A stretch of 64,000 nt of DNA, taken from positions 1 through 64,000 of the forward strand of contig NZ_JAAOYV010000001.1 in NCBI RefSeq assembly GCF_011759585.1, read 5' to 3'. A program made the position numbers and the translations under genes. Of the stretch, positions 63,995-64,000 are shown piece after piece; within the stretch, counting starts at the first letter, position 1; each line of letters begins with the position of its first letter. The notes beneath the pieces are model-generated. The model saw nothing but the letters and a program-made list of their open reading frames with translations. It was not told the origin of the DNA and made no database searches. This DNA comes from Frigoribacterium endophyticum. GTDB taxonomy: Bacteria > Actinomycetota > Actinomycetes > Actinomycetales > Microbacteriaceae.

Positions 63995-64000
63995 GGGGTC

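Noticed and set aside
1-64000. tRNA or rRNA genes, prophage, integrase, transposase or a genomic island.
   Set aside because: No TTCGAATC/TTCGAGTC-type T-arms with matching stems, no transposase or integrase motifs, and even base composition throughout.

Overview
The window is chromosomal DNA of a very GC-rich actinobacterium, most likely a member of the Microbacteriaceae (Frigoribacterium, Curtobacterium or Rathayibacter type). The signs are near-total G/C at third codon positions, many GTG starts, many apparently leaderless genes, and family content typical of that group (DUF6458, septum-formation protein, alpha-E/ATP-grasp/transglutaminase operon, C-minus ribosomal protein L36 beside a CobW-like protein). 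I see 61 protein genes, two of them very small and one cut by the left edge. There is no tRNA, rRNA, CRISPR array, transposase or prophage. The genus assignment is inference.

Layout. 1-3946: lipoprotein start, then a partner-switching module (two SpoIIE-type phosphatases, STAS antagonist, anti-sigma kinase). 4040-5825: umuD-like and umuC. 5969-10220: BCCT transporter, DUF2254 membrane protein, luciferase-like oxidoreductase. 10267-14661: GntR regulator divergent from a peptidase, permease and formamidase set. 14695-16324: divergent pair of related lipoproteins. 16360-18279: zinc/metal cluster (pseudo-GTPase CobW protein, L36, His-rich peptide, ArsR regulator). 18319-24213: M20 peptidase and sbcDC. 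24515-28454: DUF6458, aroED, acetyltransferase, EamA transporter. 28651-34201: wall-anchored nucleotidase, CPBP protease, recQ. 34318-42996: membrane protein, PlsC, dehydrogenases, septum protein, CDP-alcohol transferase and small enzymes. 43156-47115: a 43-residue gene opposite the ATP-grasp/alpha-E/transglutaminase operon. 47131-50537: GH114-like lipoprotein, membrane protein, marR-MFS operon. 50722-54941: SDR, two-component system, PepSY protein. 55050-63994: lipase, lipoate ligase, orphan DNA methyltransferase, MarR, DHA2 exporter, VanY-like peptidase and phosphoglucomutase.

The strongest non-gene signals are three families of dispersed palindromes in intergenic DNA (four 68-bp copies, four copies of a second hairpin occurring as tandem pairs, two copies of a short palindrome), a strongly over-represented decamer GGAGGCGCGG, a recurring leaderless promoter layout (TANNNT, then 6-7 bases, then ATG/GTG), and several clear operators: a Zur-like dyad at 17430, a 24-bp dyad at 17657, a GntR-type palindrome at 11156, two MarR-type dyads, and CTTCAG direct repeats upstream of the two-component system and the PepSY gene. 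Genes work together as a stress/envelope/metal-homeostasis neighbourhood rather than one pathway. No obviously foreign island is visible. The least explained parts are the metal cluster, the 43-residue gene beside the ATP-grasp operon, and the palindrome families.
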